From NCBI RefSeq assembly GCF_021272205.1, contig NZ_JAJSDX010000002.1, positions 532,410 through 596,409 of the forward strand: a stretch of 64,000 nt of DNA, in the 5' to 3' direction. Source of the DNA: Pantoea sp. Mb-10 (GTDB lineage Bacteria; Pseudomonadota; Gammaproteobacteria; Enterobacterales; Enterobacteriaceae). Below the pieces are notes generated by a model. It saw nothing but the letters and a program-made list of their open reading frames with translations. It was not told where the DNA came from and ran no database searches. A program made the position numbers and the translations under genes. This document shows, one piece after another, positions 36,888-45,009 of the stretch (positions within the stretch are counted from its first letter, which is position 1; every line of letters begins with the position of its first letter).

Positions 36888-37082
36888 ATGAATGACGGTT
36901 ACTATTGGGTGAAGGACGGCGAGCGGCATCCCGAAGTGTGGCTCTACCGTAAACAGTTTGGCTGGTTTCGTCCCTGCAGTTCGATACCAATGACGCAGCG
37001 CACCTTTGAGATGATGCGCTATAAAATCCTGAGCCCTCAACTTACGGCTCCGTCCGCAGGGAAGCACGTTGCTCAGGAGTAG
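36888..37082 (+). CDS. Small YYWV-type protein, paralog 3
   Basis: 64 residues from ATG 36888 (MNDGYYWVKDGERHPEVWLY), with FGWFRPCSSIPM and YKILSPQL as in the two paralogs on the opposite strand. The SD is weak; a GTG start at 36882 is possible. It ends 15 bp from the convergent end of bluF. Confidence 0.65.
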   Translation: MNDGYYWVKDGERHPEVWLYRKQFGWFRPCSSIPMTQRTFEMMRYKILSPQLTAPSAGKHVAQE

Positions 37083-37097
37083 TGGATGGCGGTGCGA

Positions 37098-38309
37098 TTA
37101 TTTAATTTCGGGCCACGAGATGGCGGGGAAGCCGTTCATCATCGGTTTGGCAAACAGATATCCCTGAAACTGATTAACCCCGGCGGCTTCAAGCCACATC
37201 CACTCTTCGGCTTGCTCTACGCCTTCTGCGATCACCGCAATCTCGAGTGACGAACAGCACTTCAGGATAGCGTGCACAATCGCCTGCTTCGGGCCGCTTT
37301 TGTGTACGTCGCGGATAATTTCGCGGTCAATTTTGATTTTGTCAGGTTGAAAGCGAGAGAGCAGCGCAAGTCCGGCAAATCCGGCACCAAAGTCATCCAG
37401 CGCCAGGCTAATGCCGGCGGCCTTTAACTTACGTACCTGCAGCGTAAATTCATCCGCGCGTGAAATAATCTCGTCTTCCGTCACTTCAATAATAATTTGC
37501 TCGGGAATGAGGCCGCTTGCCTCAATTTCCGCCAGTAAGAACTCCACCGCGTTCGGCACCGTCACCAGTGACATGGGCAGGAGATTCACGGTAAGGCTGT
37601 GTTCGCCAATGCCGAGCGCCTTGGCATGGCGGAAGGCGTGACGTTTAGCCTGAATATCGGCGTGGTAAATCGCTTCGCCGCCAAACGCTGAGAAATAGTC
37701 CGCTGGCGATCCCCCATCCGGCGTGCGAATTAACGCTTCAAATGCGGTCACGCGCCGTGCAAAAGGATCCACGATGGGTTGAAAAGCGAAGCGACAATCC
37801 TGCAGCTTTTCATCGATATCTTGTAGCTGATTAGACAACGACTCGTCTGCGACAAATTCCCACGAGGTAGCAGGAGGAATTTCAAAGTAGTTTTCTTTCT
37901 CGCGCGCTTCAACAAACGTGCGTAAAAACTGCAGCGCACGGTCGTTATAGTTGAGCTGATAGCGTGAAGTTCCCTTATCCAGTACCGCTTGCAACACGCT
38001 CTCTTTATCGTGCTCACGCAGATCGAACAACTCCATGCCGACGTTGCCAAAGCGACGAGAAGGAGCATAGTCGTGCATAAGCTCCACCAAATTGTGATGG
38101 CGCGCATCATGACGGATGCGGTCATAAATCTTCTGCACCGCATCGCGCGGTCCTTCCAGGAGCTGGAAAAAGTGGATCCCGTCAAACAGTAAAATACCCG
38201 TGATCTCAGATAAATGATTTTTACTATTGGCTTTGTTCACCATATCGCTCAGCGTCTTAACGGGAACGTGATCGTGAAGATGGCTGCGATAAATGATGGT
38301 GGTCAACAT
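37098..38309 (-). CDS. bluF: BluF, BLUF photoreceptor with EAL domain
   Basis: 403 residues, same as E. coli BluF, from ATG 38309 (MLTTIIYRSHLHD). The BLUF domain (1-93) keeps Tyr7 and HFFQLLEGP with the flavin Gln. The C-terminal EAL domain retains FEALIRT, VNLLPMS, IEVTEDE, LDDFGAGF, KIDREI, AEGVEQ and FQGYLF. E. coli BluF is degenerate at several of these and acts only as anti-repressor of BluR. Here c-di-GMP hydrolysis looks possible. No bluR is present in the window. Control by blue light and cold is known for the family. Confidence 0.92.
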   Translation of the reverse strand: MLTTIIYRSHLHDHVPVKTLSDMVNKANSKNHLSEITGILLFDGIHFFQLLEGPRDAVQKIYDRIRHDARHHNLVELMHDYAPSRRFGNVGMELFDLREHDKESVLQAVLDKGTSRYQLNYNDRALQFLRTFVEAREKENYFEIPPATSWEFVADESLSNQLQDIDEKLQDCRFAFQPIVDPFARRVTAFEALIRTPDGGSPADYFSAFGGEAIYHADIQAKRHAFRHAKALGIGEHSLTVNLLPMSLVTVPNAVEFLLAEIEASGLIPEQIIIEVTEDEIISRADEFTLQVRKLKAAGISLALDDFGAGFAGLALLSRFQPDKIKIDREIIRDVHKSGPKQAIVHAILKCCSSLEIAVIAEGVEQAEEWMWLEAAGVNQFQGYLFAKPMMNGFPAISWPEIK

Positions 38310-38554
38310 AGGCTTTCCAGACATATCGTTATTTTATTGTGTAGATTAGCAGCCGAAGCGCGGTGCATGTCCATAACAATAGGTGATTTACCGACACTTT
38401 TCTTAAAATAATCATTTAACCGAAGCGTTAATTGGGCACGCAGTGTTTCGCCAAAGTAAACGTTTACCGGAAACCTCACTGTACGATTAATAAATTCGAT
38501 TGAATGGATAAATAAAAGGCGTATGGTGATGCCCCGTTAACAAAGGGGGAAACA

Positions 38555-38809
38555 ATGCTACGTCAATATCTTCATCTTGATGCCAACGATCGCCTGGAAA
38601 AGCACGGGGTTGCACACCACGACCCCGCAACGGTGATGTGCTGGCGTATACTCAGCGCGGGCGGGCAACCCAAAGGCACTGTGATGCTTTATGACAAGCT
38701 CAGCACCCGTCGGTCATGGCCCGCCGAATATCGCCTCACGCAGCGCGATGCTGGCGGCAAAGTGGTGGTTGATAAGCTTATGGAGACGTCACCGCTCGAT
38801 GCGGCGTAA
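38555..38809 (+). CDS. Unknown small protein
   Basis: 84 residues, ATG 38555 after AAAGGGGGAAACA. MLRQYLHLDANDRLEKHG and TVMLYDKLSTRRSWPAEYRL suggest a beta-rich fold. No family recognised. It is convergent with the CI-like repressor, 11 bp apart. Confidence 0.6.
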   Translation: MLRQYLHLDANDRLEKHGVAHHDPATVMCWRILSAGGQPKGTVMLYDKLSTRRSWPAEYRLTQRDAGGKVVVDKLMETSPLDAA

Positions 38810-38820
38810 CGCTCCGGCTT

Positions 38821-39498
38821 TCAGTCCCCCGCAGACGAGAAGGGCGAAGAGATGCCCCGCGAATAGCTGCGACGCATCTCGCGCAGGGTGCCAATGACGG
38901 CAATGTGATTGTCAACCGCCGTGTAGGACGGAAAATCGGCGTTGAGCGCGCGTAACGAGACAATCGCCTCGTCGCCCCGCTGTGAAACAACCTGATAAAT
39001 GCGCACCTGTGGCAGGCCGTTGATGGTGGCGAGCACGACCTCGCCGGGGCGTGGCAGGGGCGCGGGGTCAAAGATCAGAATATCTCCCGGCCGCCACTCA
39101 GGCTGCATGGCGTCATCATCAAGCGCCACCGCGAGCGCCCGCTCGCTGAGGGAGAGATCGGTATAAAGAACGTGCGCGGCGCGCTGTGGGTGAGTGGTCG
39201 GCGTATACAGCCAGCTTGCCGCCTGTGTCAGCGCAATCAGCGGAACCGCCTGACCTTGACTAATGTTATGCGGCGGTGCGAACGGCTCGCCATCCCCGTC
39301 AATGATCCACGCTGGCGTACACTGCAAATGCTCAGCGAGCCGGAGCAAGTTATCTCCGCGCGGGACGGTCTCTTCTTTTTCCCACTGTGATATCGCGACG
39401 TGCGATACGCCAATCACGCTAGCCAGGTTTTTTTGCGTCATGTTCAGCGCCTGACGCCTCGCACGCATACGCATACCTGCCGTTTCTGTCTGGTTCAT
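38821..39498 (-). CDS. CI-like repressor with degenerate S24 peptidase domain
   Basis: 225 residues, ATG 39498 after AGGAG. N-terminal XRE HTH (MRARRQALNMTQKNLASVIG, VSHVAISQWEKEETVPRG) and a C-terminal LexA/CI-like domain (DDDAMQPEWRPGDILIFD; GEVVLATINGLPQVRIYQ). The usual Gly-Asp-Ser-Met reads Asp-Asp-Ala-Met, and the Lys of the dyad is not at its place, so RecA-stimulated self-cleavage is not expected. Palindromic operators lie just upstream. Likely of prophage origin. Confidence 0.82.
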   Translation of the reverse strand: MNQTETAGMRMRARRQALNMTQKNLASVIGVSHVAISQWEKEETVPRGDNLLRLAEHLQCTPAWIIDGDGEPFAPPHNISQGQAVPLIALTQAASWLYTPTTHPQRAAHVLYTDLSLSERALAVALDDDAMQPEWRPGDILIFDPAPLPRPGEVVLATINGLPQVRIYQVVSQRGDEAIVSLRALNADFPSYTAVDNHIAVIGTLREMRRSYSRGISSPFSSAGD

Positions 39499-39522
39499 CT
39501 TGACAACTCCTCGTGTGTTAAC

Positions 39523-39560
39523 TTAAGTATACTTAAATTTGAGATATTAAGTAAACTTAA
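39523..39560. promoter_or_regulatory. Paired palindromic operators of the CI-like repressor
   Basis: TTAAGTATACTTAA (39523-39536, perfect palindrome) and TTAAGTAAACTTAA (39547-39560, one mismatch) with centres 24 bp apart, between the repressor and the divergent membrane genes. Confidence 0.75.
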
Positions 39561-39636
39561 ATTGGGCTTGGCCACGCACTGGCAAGGGTGGCCGAGATAG
39601 CCCGTTCGATCCCTTGCCAGTGTTGAGAGGTGAAGC

Positions 39637-40026
39637 ATGGAAAGTAGTTTAATCACCAGTGTGGGTGCGCTGCTTCTCGGCGGCGGAGCGGCAGCCGTAG
39701 TTTGGAAGCCGTTAATGGCGGGCGTGGCCGCCATCGTAACCAGCAATCGCGCCGGCGGTGAAATCATTACCAGCTACAAAGAGCAGGTAATGCTCCTGAA
39801 GGAGAGCCATGCGCTGATGCGTAAGGAAAATGACGAACTGCGGATCCGTCATGACCGAAACCTGCGCCGTATCTCTTCACTGGAAACGGATCTGCGGCTG
39901 ATCAAAAACGCGCTGGGTATTTTACTGGCGACCACGGAATCAGAACATACGGATAAATTTCGCAGTCAAATTAATCAATTAATTACCACTCTTGAGGAGA
40001 GCCGTGATGGTGCAGATAAACCCTGA
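39637..40026 (+). CDS. Membrane-anchored coiled-coil protein
   Basis: 129 residues, ATG 39637 after GAGAGGTGA. N-terminal small-residue hydrophobic stretch (ITSVGALLLGGGAAAVVW) and then a long coiled coil (KEQVMLLKESHALMRKENDE; ISSLETDLRLIKNAL). Divergent from the repressor and behind its operators, so probably repressed by it. It overlaps the next gene by 20 bp. No family recognised; the layout recalls phage lysis or accessory genes. Confidence 0.65.
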   Translation: MESSLITSVGALLLGGGAAAVVWKPLMAGVAAIVTSNRAGGEIITSYKEQVMLLKESHALMRKENDELRIRHDRNLRRISSLETDLRLIKNALGILLATTESEHTDKFRSQINQLITTLEESRDGADKP

Positions 40027-40318
40027 GTTTACCCTGACGCATCGTCGTCAGCTGATAGTGGGCGGTACGCTGCTGATGCTTTCATTGATCTGCGTGGCCA
40101 TGACCATTTTGTTTCTTTACGTCAACAATAATGCGAATCGGCGCGTGGAGGATATTCGTGCGCAGTATCGCGCCATCTCTGACCGACGCGAAGCAAGGGT
40201 GGCGGAGCTGACCAGCCAGTTAACCACGTTGCAGCACAAGCTGGACGATTTCACCGCGCGCGAGGAGAGTCAAAAACGGCGCGCCGAGGCGCAGCGACAG
40301 GCGCGGGACGCGCATTGA
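40007..40318 (+). CDS. Membrane-anchored coiled-coil protein, overlapping partner
   Basis: 103 residues from ATG 40007, eight nt after GAGGAG. One membrane helix (LIVGGTLLMLSLICVAMTIL) and a coiled coil (VAELTSQLTTLQHKLDDF) with an Arg/Glu-rich end. The N-in, helix, coiled coil topology resembles an i-spanin (Rz), but no partner o-spanin or endolysin is found. Translationally coupled to the preceding gene. Confidence 0.65.
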   Translation: MVQINPEFTLTHRRQLIVGGTLLMLSLICVAMTILFLYVNNNANRRVEDIRAQYRAISDRREARVAELTSQLTTLQHKLDDFTAREESQKRRAEAQRQARDAH

Positions 40319-40475
40319 GCCCGCTAACGCGCGGTATACCGTGGGCTTCCGGCAGGCACTGCTGGAGACCCACAGGTAACTTCCGATTAATCCTGGTGCG
40401 GCTTCGCTATTTTGCGCTAGTTTTAATAATGAGTACGTTATTTTAACTGGCTAACCAAGCAAAAAGGGAAATAGC

Positions 40476-40742
40476 ATGAGTGATTCTGAGGCAATCAAAA
40501 GCAAAACTGACTACCTGCGTGACGTCACTTCACAGCTCAAAGAGATGCGTCACTACGCGCAGACCAACACCGAAACGCTCTCTAGCCATTGGCTTGCGTT
40601 TGACGCAGGCGAGTATAAGGATAGCGAGCACGCGGCGCGCTTCGATACGCTAATCAACAAGCAAGGCCAGCTGCTGGATGAGATTGATCAGACCATTCAG
40701 GACATTGAAATCGCTATCAACCAAAGCGAACAGGAAAGTTAA
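40476..40742 (+). CDS. Small acidic helical protein
   Basis: 88 residues, ATG 40476 after AAAGGGAA. Helical, with SDSEAIKSKTDYLRDVTSQL and QGQLLDEIDQTIQDIEIAIN. No family recognised. Convergent with dinI. Confidence 0.6.
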   Translation: MSDSEAIKSKTDYLRDVTSQLKEMRHYAQTNTETLSSHWLAFDAGEYKDSEHAARFDTLINKQGQLLDEIDQTIQDIEIAINQSEQES

Positions 40743-40760
40743 ACTGGCCCATGCTGGTGG

Positions 40761-41000
40761 CTAGTCAGCCACCAGCCACATATCGGCTTCATCAAACATC
40801 TCTTCCACAAGACGGGCAATGGTCGCCTTGTCATTTTTACTCATGTCCGTCTCTAACGCATTGCGCTCCATCGGTTTCACGCGCACGTCAATGTCGGGGA
40901 ACACGCGATGCACACGCCTCTCCAGCTCCTGTAAAATCATGTCACGCGCGCCCGGTAATCCGGCGACGTTACGCTTATCGTAAATCAGCTCCACAAACAT
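40761..41000 (-). CDS. dinI: DinI-family SOS protein
   Basis: 79 residues (MFVELIYDKRNVAGLPG), with RRVHRVFPDIDVRVKPMERN and the acidic C-terminal helix LVEEMFDEADMWLVAD typical of DinI, which binds and stabilises RecA filaments. A perfect LexA box lies 38 bp upstream. Confidence 0.88.
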   Translation of the reverse strand: MFVELIYDKRNVAGLPGARDMILQELERRVHRVFPDIDVRVKPMERNALETDMSKNDKATIARLVEEMFDEADMWLVAD

Positions 41001-41038
41001 CGGTGATAGCCCTTAGTTAAACTGGGTGGCTAATAATA

Positions 41039-41054
41039 CTGTAAATAAAAACAG
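41039..41054. promoter_or_regulatory. LexA (SOS) box of dinI
   Basis: CTGTAAATAAAAACAG, the CTGT-N8-ACAG consensus with an AT-only centre. Confidence 0.88.
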
Positions 41055-41170
41055 TGGCAAGCAGCTATGCAGGTGGGTGAGCGATTTTTTTGGGATGTCA
41101 CCGCGTGACGCACCACTCGCGCAGCGTAAAGCACAGAAAAAAGGGGGGCGAAGAGAGATTTAAAGCGGCG

Positions 41171-41266
41171 AAAAAAGGGGACCTCTGGAGGTGGAAATCC
41201 AGCAACACCTCCAGAGGCGGCGCATAAGCACCTTCGTTCAAGGACAATCTACGACTGACGTCGTGA
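41171..41266 (-). ncRNA. Candidate sRNA, twin element B
   Basis: Minus-strand transcript of about 96 nt homologous to element A. The 3' stem is CCTCTGGAGGTG/CACCTCCAGAGG (12 bp perfect, 41206-41217 and 41182-41193), followed by TCCCC and six Us. The conserved loop sequence TGGATTTCCACC is kept, and compensatory A-to-G change keeps the stem paired compared with A (CTGAAGG/CCTTCAG versus CTGGAGG/CCTCCAG). Confidence 0.6.
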
Positions 41267-41272
41267 TGCTAA

Positions 41273-41300
41273 GTTATACAGTATTTAAAAAGTTGTACAA
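41273..41300 (-). promoter_or_regulatory. Promoter of sRNA element B
   Basis: Minus strand: TTGTAC (41300-41295), 16-nt spacer, TATAAC (41278-41273). A further TGTACAAC copy lies about 20 bp upstream (near 41319-41312). Confidence 0.6.
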
Positions 41301-41349
41301 GTTATTCTTGCGTTGTACAGCCATTATTTTGGGCGGTAGTGTCTCCAGC

Positions 41350-41673
41350 TTACAGCTCGTTCTTGATGCAAAATTCTTCCCACGTCATCCCCAGTGCTTC
41401 AGCGTGAGATTTCAGATAGGTTTCAATCGCTTCTGCGGCCACTTCTTTGTCCGGCTCGGCGAGCTGGATGGAAAACAGCATACCATCGAGCTTTTTCTGC
41501 CGCAGAAACGCGGCGTAGATGCGTTCCGCGTGCCATTCACGTAACTCCCGCAGCGACAGGTTGGCCGCACGCGCATCGCGCTCCGTGAGCTCATCCAGCG
41601 CGGCCTGGAAATCGGGGTGCGCGGCGAAAAACATTGTGCGCGCCTGCGCGTAATATTCTTGAGGGGTTTTCAT
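41350..41673 (-). CDS. Conserved small enterobacterial protein (DUF6388-like)
   Basis: 107 residues (MKTPQEYYAQARTMFFAAHP), helical, with LSLRELREWHAERIYAAFLR, LDGMLFSIQLAEPD and EALGMTWEEFCIKNEL. I recognise it as a conserved small protein of enterics and pseudomonads, probably the DUF6388 family, without a known function. Ends about 50 bp from the sRNA B promoter region. Confidence 0.7.
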   Translation of the reverse strand: MKTPQEYYAQARTMFFAAHPDFQAALDELTERDARAANLSLRELREWHAERIYAAFLRQKKLDGMLFSIQLAEPDKEVAAEAIETYLKSHAEALGMTWEEFCIKNEL

Positions 41674-41873
41674 ACGCTATTCCTGCTATAAACTAAGGCG
41701 CCAGTGTAACGCGCGTCGCGACGCTTGTCAGGCTGGCAGCGCGGTACAACGGTGCATCGCCGTTTTTATCGGCATCCCCTTGCGAAGAAGGGATAAGCAG
41801 GCAGGGATGGCTTGCGCAACCGCCCGTAAAAATTATAACGTAGCCGCCATTAAGGCGATTGTAGGGATAAATA

Positions 41874-42335
41874 ATGAAGAAGTGGATGGCACTGTCTGCG
41901 CTGCTGGTGCTCAGCGGGTGTGCACAAATCAGCAATTACGATGAAGCAGTCAAAACGCCTGCGCCGCAGACGCTGCAGGGCAACTGGCAATCCGTTGGTC
42001 CACAGAGCGATTTAATCAGCGACCGCGCGCTGGCTAGCCTCATCATTACCCCGCAGGGCGATACGCTGGATTGCCGTCAGTGGCAGCGCGTGATTGCCAA
42101 ACCTGGCAAGCTGACGCGTGAAGGCGATACGTGGGTAAACGTGAACCGTTTCGTGCGCGTTATGCCGCTTGAGGTGGAAGACGGGGAGTTGCACTACGAT
42201 GGTTTACGTCTGCGCAAAGTGGCGCAGCCGACCGTTGAGTGTCAGCAGGCGTTGGAAAAGATGAAGCAGCAGCCCAACGTCCGCGTGATTCAGGACATTG
42301 AACCGCAGATAATGCGTCCCGCGACGCAAAAATAG
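41874..42335 (+). CDS. yedD: YedD-like lipoprotein
   Basis: 153 residues with lipobox LVLSGC (Cys16) and the YedD segments VKTPAPQTLQGNWQSVGPQ and GDTLDCRQWQRVIAKPGKLT. Outer- or inner-membrane lipoprotein of unknown role, next to fliT as in E. coli (amyA, yedE and yedF are missing here). Confidence 0.88.
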   Translation: MKKWMALSALLVLSGCAQISNYDEAVKTPAPQTLQGNWQSVGPQSDLISDRALASLIITPQGDTLDCRQWQRVIAKPGKLTREGDTWVNVNRFVRVMPLEVEDGELHYDGLRLRKVAQPTVECQQALEKMKQQPNVRVIQDIEPQIMRPATQK

Positions 42336-42345
42336 CAGACGCAGG

Positions 42346-42381
42346 CGCAAAAAAAACGGGTGAGCCATGGCTCACCCGTTT
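42346..42381. terminator. Bidirectional terminator between yedD and fliT
   Basis: AAACGGGTGAGCC and GGCTCACCCGTTT (42354-42381) form a perfect palindrome around AT, flanked by As on the left, giving a U-run for the fliDST message on the minus strand. Confidence 0.92.
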
Positions 42382-42400
42382 GCGTTTCGACAGAACGCAC

Positions 42401-42757
42401 TCAAGCGTTATGCGGTAACCAGACGTTGCCCTGTTTACCGTAGGCATTCATCACCGACTTTTGCTTAGTGGATTGCCCCACCAGGCTGGTGAGTTCATCC
42501 ATACGCGCCTGCAGCAGGCGTCGCACTTCACTTTCATTGTCCAGAATATGGCGCAGCACCGGACGCAGCTGCTCTTGGAGCTGGTGTGACGGCGGAGCCG
42601 CCTCGGTGGATTGCGCCAGCCGCTGCACCGCACTGACGTAGTCAACTTCCTTGGTAATTAAGTCGTCCCATTCGCCTTTGGCGGCCAGACGCAGCATGCC
42701 GTGGCTCAGGTCGAGTATCTGCTGGTAAACGGTAATCAGTTGCGGTGCGGTATTCAT
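42401..42757 (-). CDS. fliT: FliT, FliD chaperone and FlhDC antagonist
   Basis: 118 residues, helical (QILDLSHGMLRLAAKGEWDD; RHILDNESEVRRLLQARMDE). Binds FliD before export and inhibits FlhDC afterwards. The start overlaps the fliS stop as TAATG. Confidence 0.93.
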   Translation of the reverse strand: MNTAPQLITVYQQILDLSHGMLRLAAKGEWDDLITKEVDYVSAVQRLAQSTEAAPPSHQLQEQLRPVLRHILDNESEVRRLLQARMDELTSLVGQSTKQKSVMNAYGKQGNVWLPHNA

Positions 42758-43164
42758 TAGACGGCGTCCTGAAGTTGTAGAGTTTGCGCGACTTCTTTCC
42801 AGGCATCAGCGATGTTACGAAGTAGACCTTCAGCTTCTTCGATAGCTTCTACATCGTTACGCAGATTGGCATGTAACAGACGACGCACCATGTAATCATA
42901 TAGGCCCAACAGATTATCGGTGAGTTCATCACCGCTATCCGTTTCCAGACCTTGTTTAAGCCCATTTTCAATAATGTTGATCGCTTTAGACAGCGATAAC
43001 CCTTTCCCTTCGATATTGCCATCAAGCAAGAAAAGACGGGCGCGCGTCATCGCGCTTAATGCGCCGTCAAACAACATAATTAAGAGTTGCGCTTGATTGG
43101 CGCTCATTACGGCACTTTCAATGCCGACTTTCTGGTAAAACTGCGCGCCCGAATTCGTGTACAT
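42757..43164 (-). CDS. fliS: FliS, flagellin export chaperone
   Basis: 135 residues (QAQLLIMLFDGALSAMTRAR; DNLLGLYDYMVRRLLHANLR). Binds the C-terminus of FliC. 20 bp after fliD. Confidence 0.96.
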   Translation of the reverse strand: MYTNSGAQFYQKVGIESAVMSANQAQLLIMLFDGALSAMTRARLFLLDGNIEGKGLSLSKAINIIENGLKQGLETDSGDELTDNLLGLYDYMVRRLLHANLRNDVEAIEEAEGLLRNIADAWKEVAQTLQLQDAV

Positions 43165-43183
43165 ACATTTACCCTTTCATCTA

Positions 43184-44629
43184 TTAGGAATTAGATGATG
43201 ATGAGTTATTAAATTGAGACGTCAGGTAAGTCGACGTATTGGTCAGGGAGTTCACCAGCGTAGTGAGGTTGGTAAACTGTGTCTTATAGCGCGCCATAGT
43301 GGCATCAATGCTGTCCTGCATCGCATCGTAACGCGTGCTGAGATCTTTCAGGGTGTTATTGATCCCGTCCGTGGCGTTTTTGATGATGCCTTCTTGACCC
43401 ACAGTGGTGCTCAGCATCGCTTTCAGCGTCGTATCCATCTGGGTAGCAAAACCGGTGGTTTTCCCGTCACCCACAAAGAAGCTGCTCACCGCCTGCGGGT
43501 TATTGGTGAGCGCATCGGTGAGTTTGCTGTCATCGATGGTTAACGCACCCAGCGAACCGTCGGCCTGCTTGGTTGGATCGGTCGTGATCCCCAGCTGTGA
43601 CAGGACGGAGTAGGCACCGCCGCTCTGCAGATTGGTGAGCATGCTGGCCAGTTTGGTCTGCACGGTACGTACCGTGTTGTCACCCAGCAGCGCGCCGTTG
43701 CTGGCCGCCTGATCTGCACCCTGCGACACCGCGGTGTACTTGGTCACGCTGGCAATCGTGGATTGCAGCGAGTTGTAGGCCGTGACCCACGCTTTCACCG
43801 CGGTTTTGCTGCTGTCGATGGAACGAGACACGCTCAGCGTTTCACCGCTGGCGGTGGGGCTGGCGCTCTTTAAATTCAGGGTCACGCCGGTCAGTGCATC
43901 TGAAACGGTGTTGCTGCTGCGCTCCATGGCGATGCCATTGACCGAAAACTTGGCATTCTGCGACGGGGTCTGCACCGACATATTCTGCGTGCCGGTCGCG
44001 CTCGCGCTGTAACCAACGGCGCTTTGCAGCGTGCTATCGCTGCTGGTAATGGTCATATCGCCGGTGGTACCGGAGGTTTTTGACGTCAGCATCAGGCGAT
44101 AGTCGCCGTTGCTAGCGGAAATAATGGTCGCACTGACGTTGCCGGCGCTTTTGTTGATCGCATCGGCGATACCCGAAAGGGTCGTCTGACTGTCGGTCAG
44201 CGTAATATTCAGCGGATCGGTCGTGCCGGGCTGGGTGATCGTCAGCGTGCGCGATCCGCTGCCGTCGCCAAGCTGCGTGCTTTTACTGCTAAAGGAATTC
44301 GAAATCAGCGACTGCGCTTTGGCGACCTGCTGAACCGTCACGTTATAGTCGCCCACGGTCGCGGTGCTGTCTGTGGTCGCAGAGAACGCGGTCGTGGTGC
44401 TGCTCACGCTGGTGGCACTGAAGGTGGTGCTTTTCCCTAGCGCGGCGGTAGCTGTCTCCAGAGCAGAAAGCGAACTTTGCAACTTGCCGTAAGCGGTAAG
44501 CTGACTGTTATACGTTGACTGCTGATTGGTGATCACCGTCAGCTTGGAGTTCTCTGCGGTTTCCAGCTGCGTGTAGAGCGAGTCAAGCTGAAGGCTTGTT
44601 CCTGCGCCCAGGCTACTAATACTTGCCAT
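43184..44629 (-). CDS. fliD: FliD, filament cap protein
   Basis: 481 residues with the N-terminal ASISSLGAGTSLQLDSLYTQ, coiled ends and a long Ser/Thr-rich core including the FSVNGIAMERSSNTVSDALT strand region. Caps and polymerises flagellin. Preceded by a nearly perfect sigma-28 promoter. Confidence 0.97.
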   Translation of the reverse strand: MASISSLGAGTSLQLDSLYTQLETAENSKLTVITNQQSTYNSQLTAYGKLQSSLSALETATAALGKSTTFSATSVSSTTTAFSATTDSTATVGDYNVTVQQVAKAQSLISNSFSSKSTQLGDGSGSRTLTITQPGTTDPLNITLTDSQTTLSGIADAINKSAGNVSATIISASNGDYRLMLTSKTSGTTGDMTITSSDSTLQSAVGYSASATGTQNMSVQTPSQNAKFSVNGIAMERSSNTVSDALTGVTLNLKSASPTASGETLSVSRSIDSSKTAVKAWVTAYNSLQSTIASVTKYTAVSQGADQAASNGALLGDNTVRTVQTKLASMLTNLQSGGAYSVLSQLGITTDPTKQADGSLGALTIDDSKLTDALTNNPQAVSSFFVGDGKTTGFATQMDTTLKAMLSTTVGQEGIIKNATDGINNTLKDLSTRYDAMQDSIDATMARYKTQFTNLTTLVNSLTNTSTYLTSQFNNSSSSNS

Positions 44630-44661
44630 GATGATTCCTCAGTGTAAAAGATGTACCGAGG

Positions 44662-44688
44662 TTATCGGCCATCCATACCTGAAGTTTA
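44662..44688 (-). promoter_or_regulatory. Sigma-28 promoter of fliDST
   Basis: Minus strand TAAACTTC, 11-nt spacer, GCCGATAA (perfect -10). Confidence 0.9.
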
Positions 44689-44907
44689 ATTTTTGTTAAG
44701 CGCAAATGATGAGGCGAATAGAGTAGCGATAATGAGCTATTTAGCCGCATCGAAAATTGCGGTTAAGTCATATTCTCTTTCCTACGCTCTTCCTTCTATA
44801 GATAAGCCGCGGCAATGCTTTTGCCAGGTAAATAGATAAGAAAGGCGCGGCGTGAAAATAAAAACACTTATAAAAACAGAAAGATAATTCATTTTAAGGA
44901 AATTTTC

Positions 44908-44934
44908 TAAAGTTAGGAAAAAGGCTGACGATAA
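44908..44934 (+). promoter_or_regulatory. Sigma-28 promoter of fliC
   Basis: TAAAGTTA, 11-nt spacer, GACGATAA; one mismatch in each box. Confidence 0.92.
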
Positions 44935-45009
44935 CTTGGTTGACGGTGAGAGACGCCGTGAGCTGACAAAGCTCAGACCGAAACCCAACTGATTTTAAAG
45001 GAACTTATT

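Noticed and set aside
41178..41243. Short 21-residue frame (MRRLWRCCW...) within sRNA element B
   Set aside because: Not kept in element A, where the same place has an early stop, while the RNA stem is kept.
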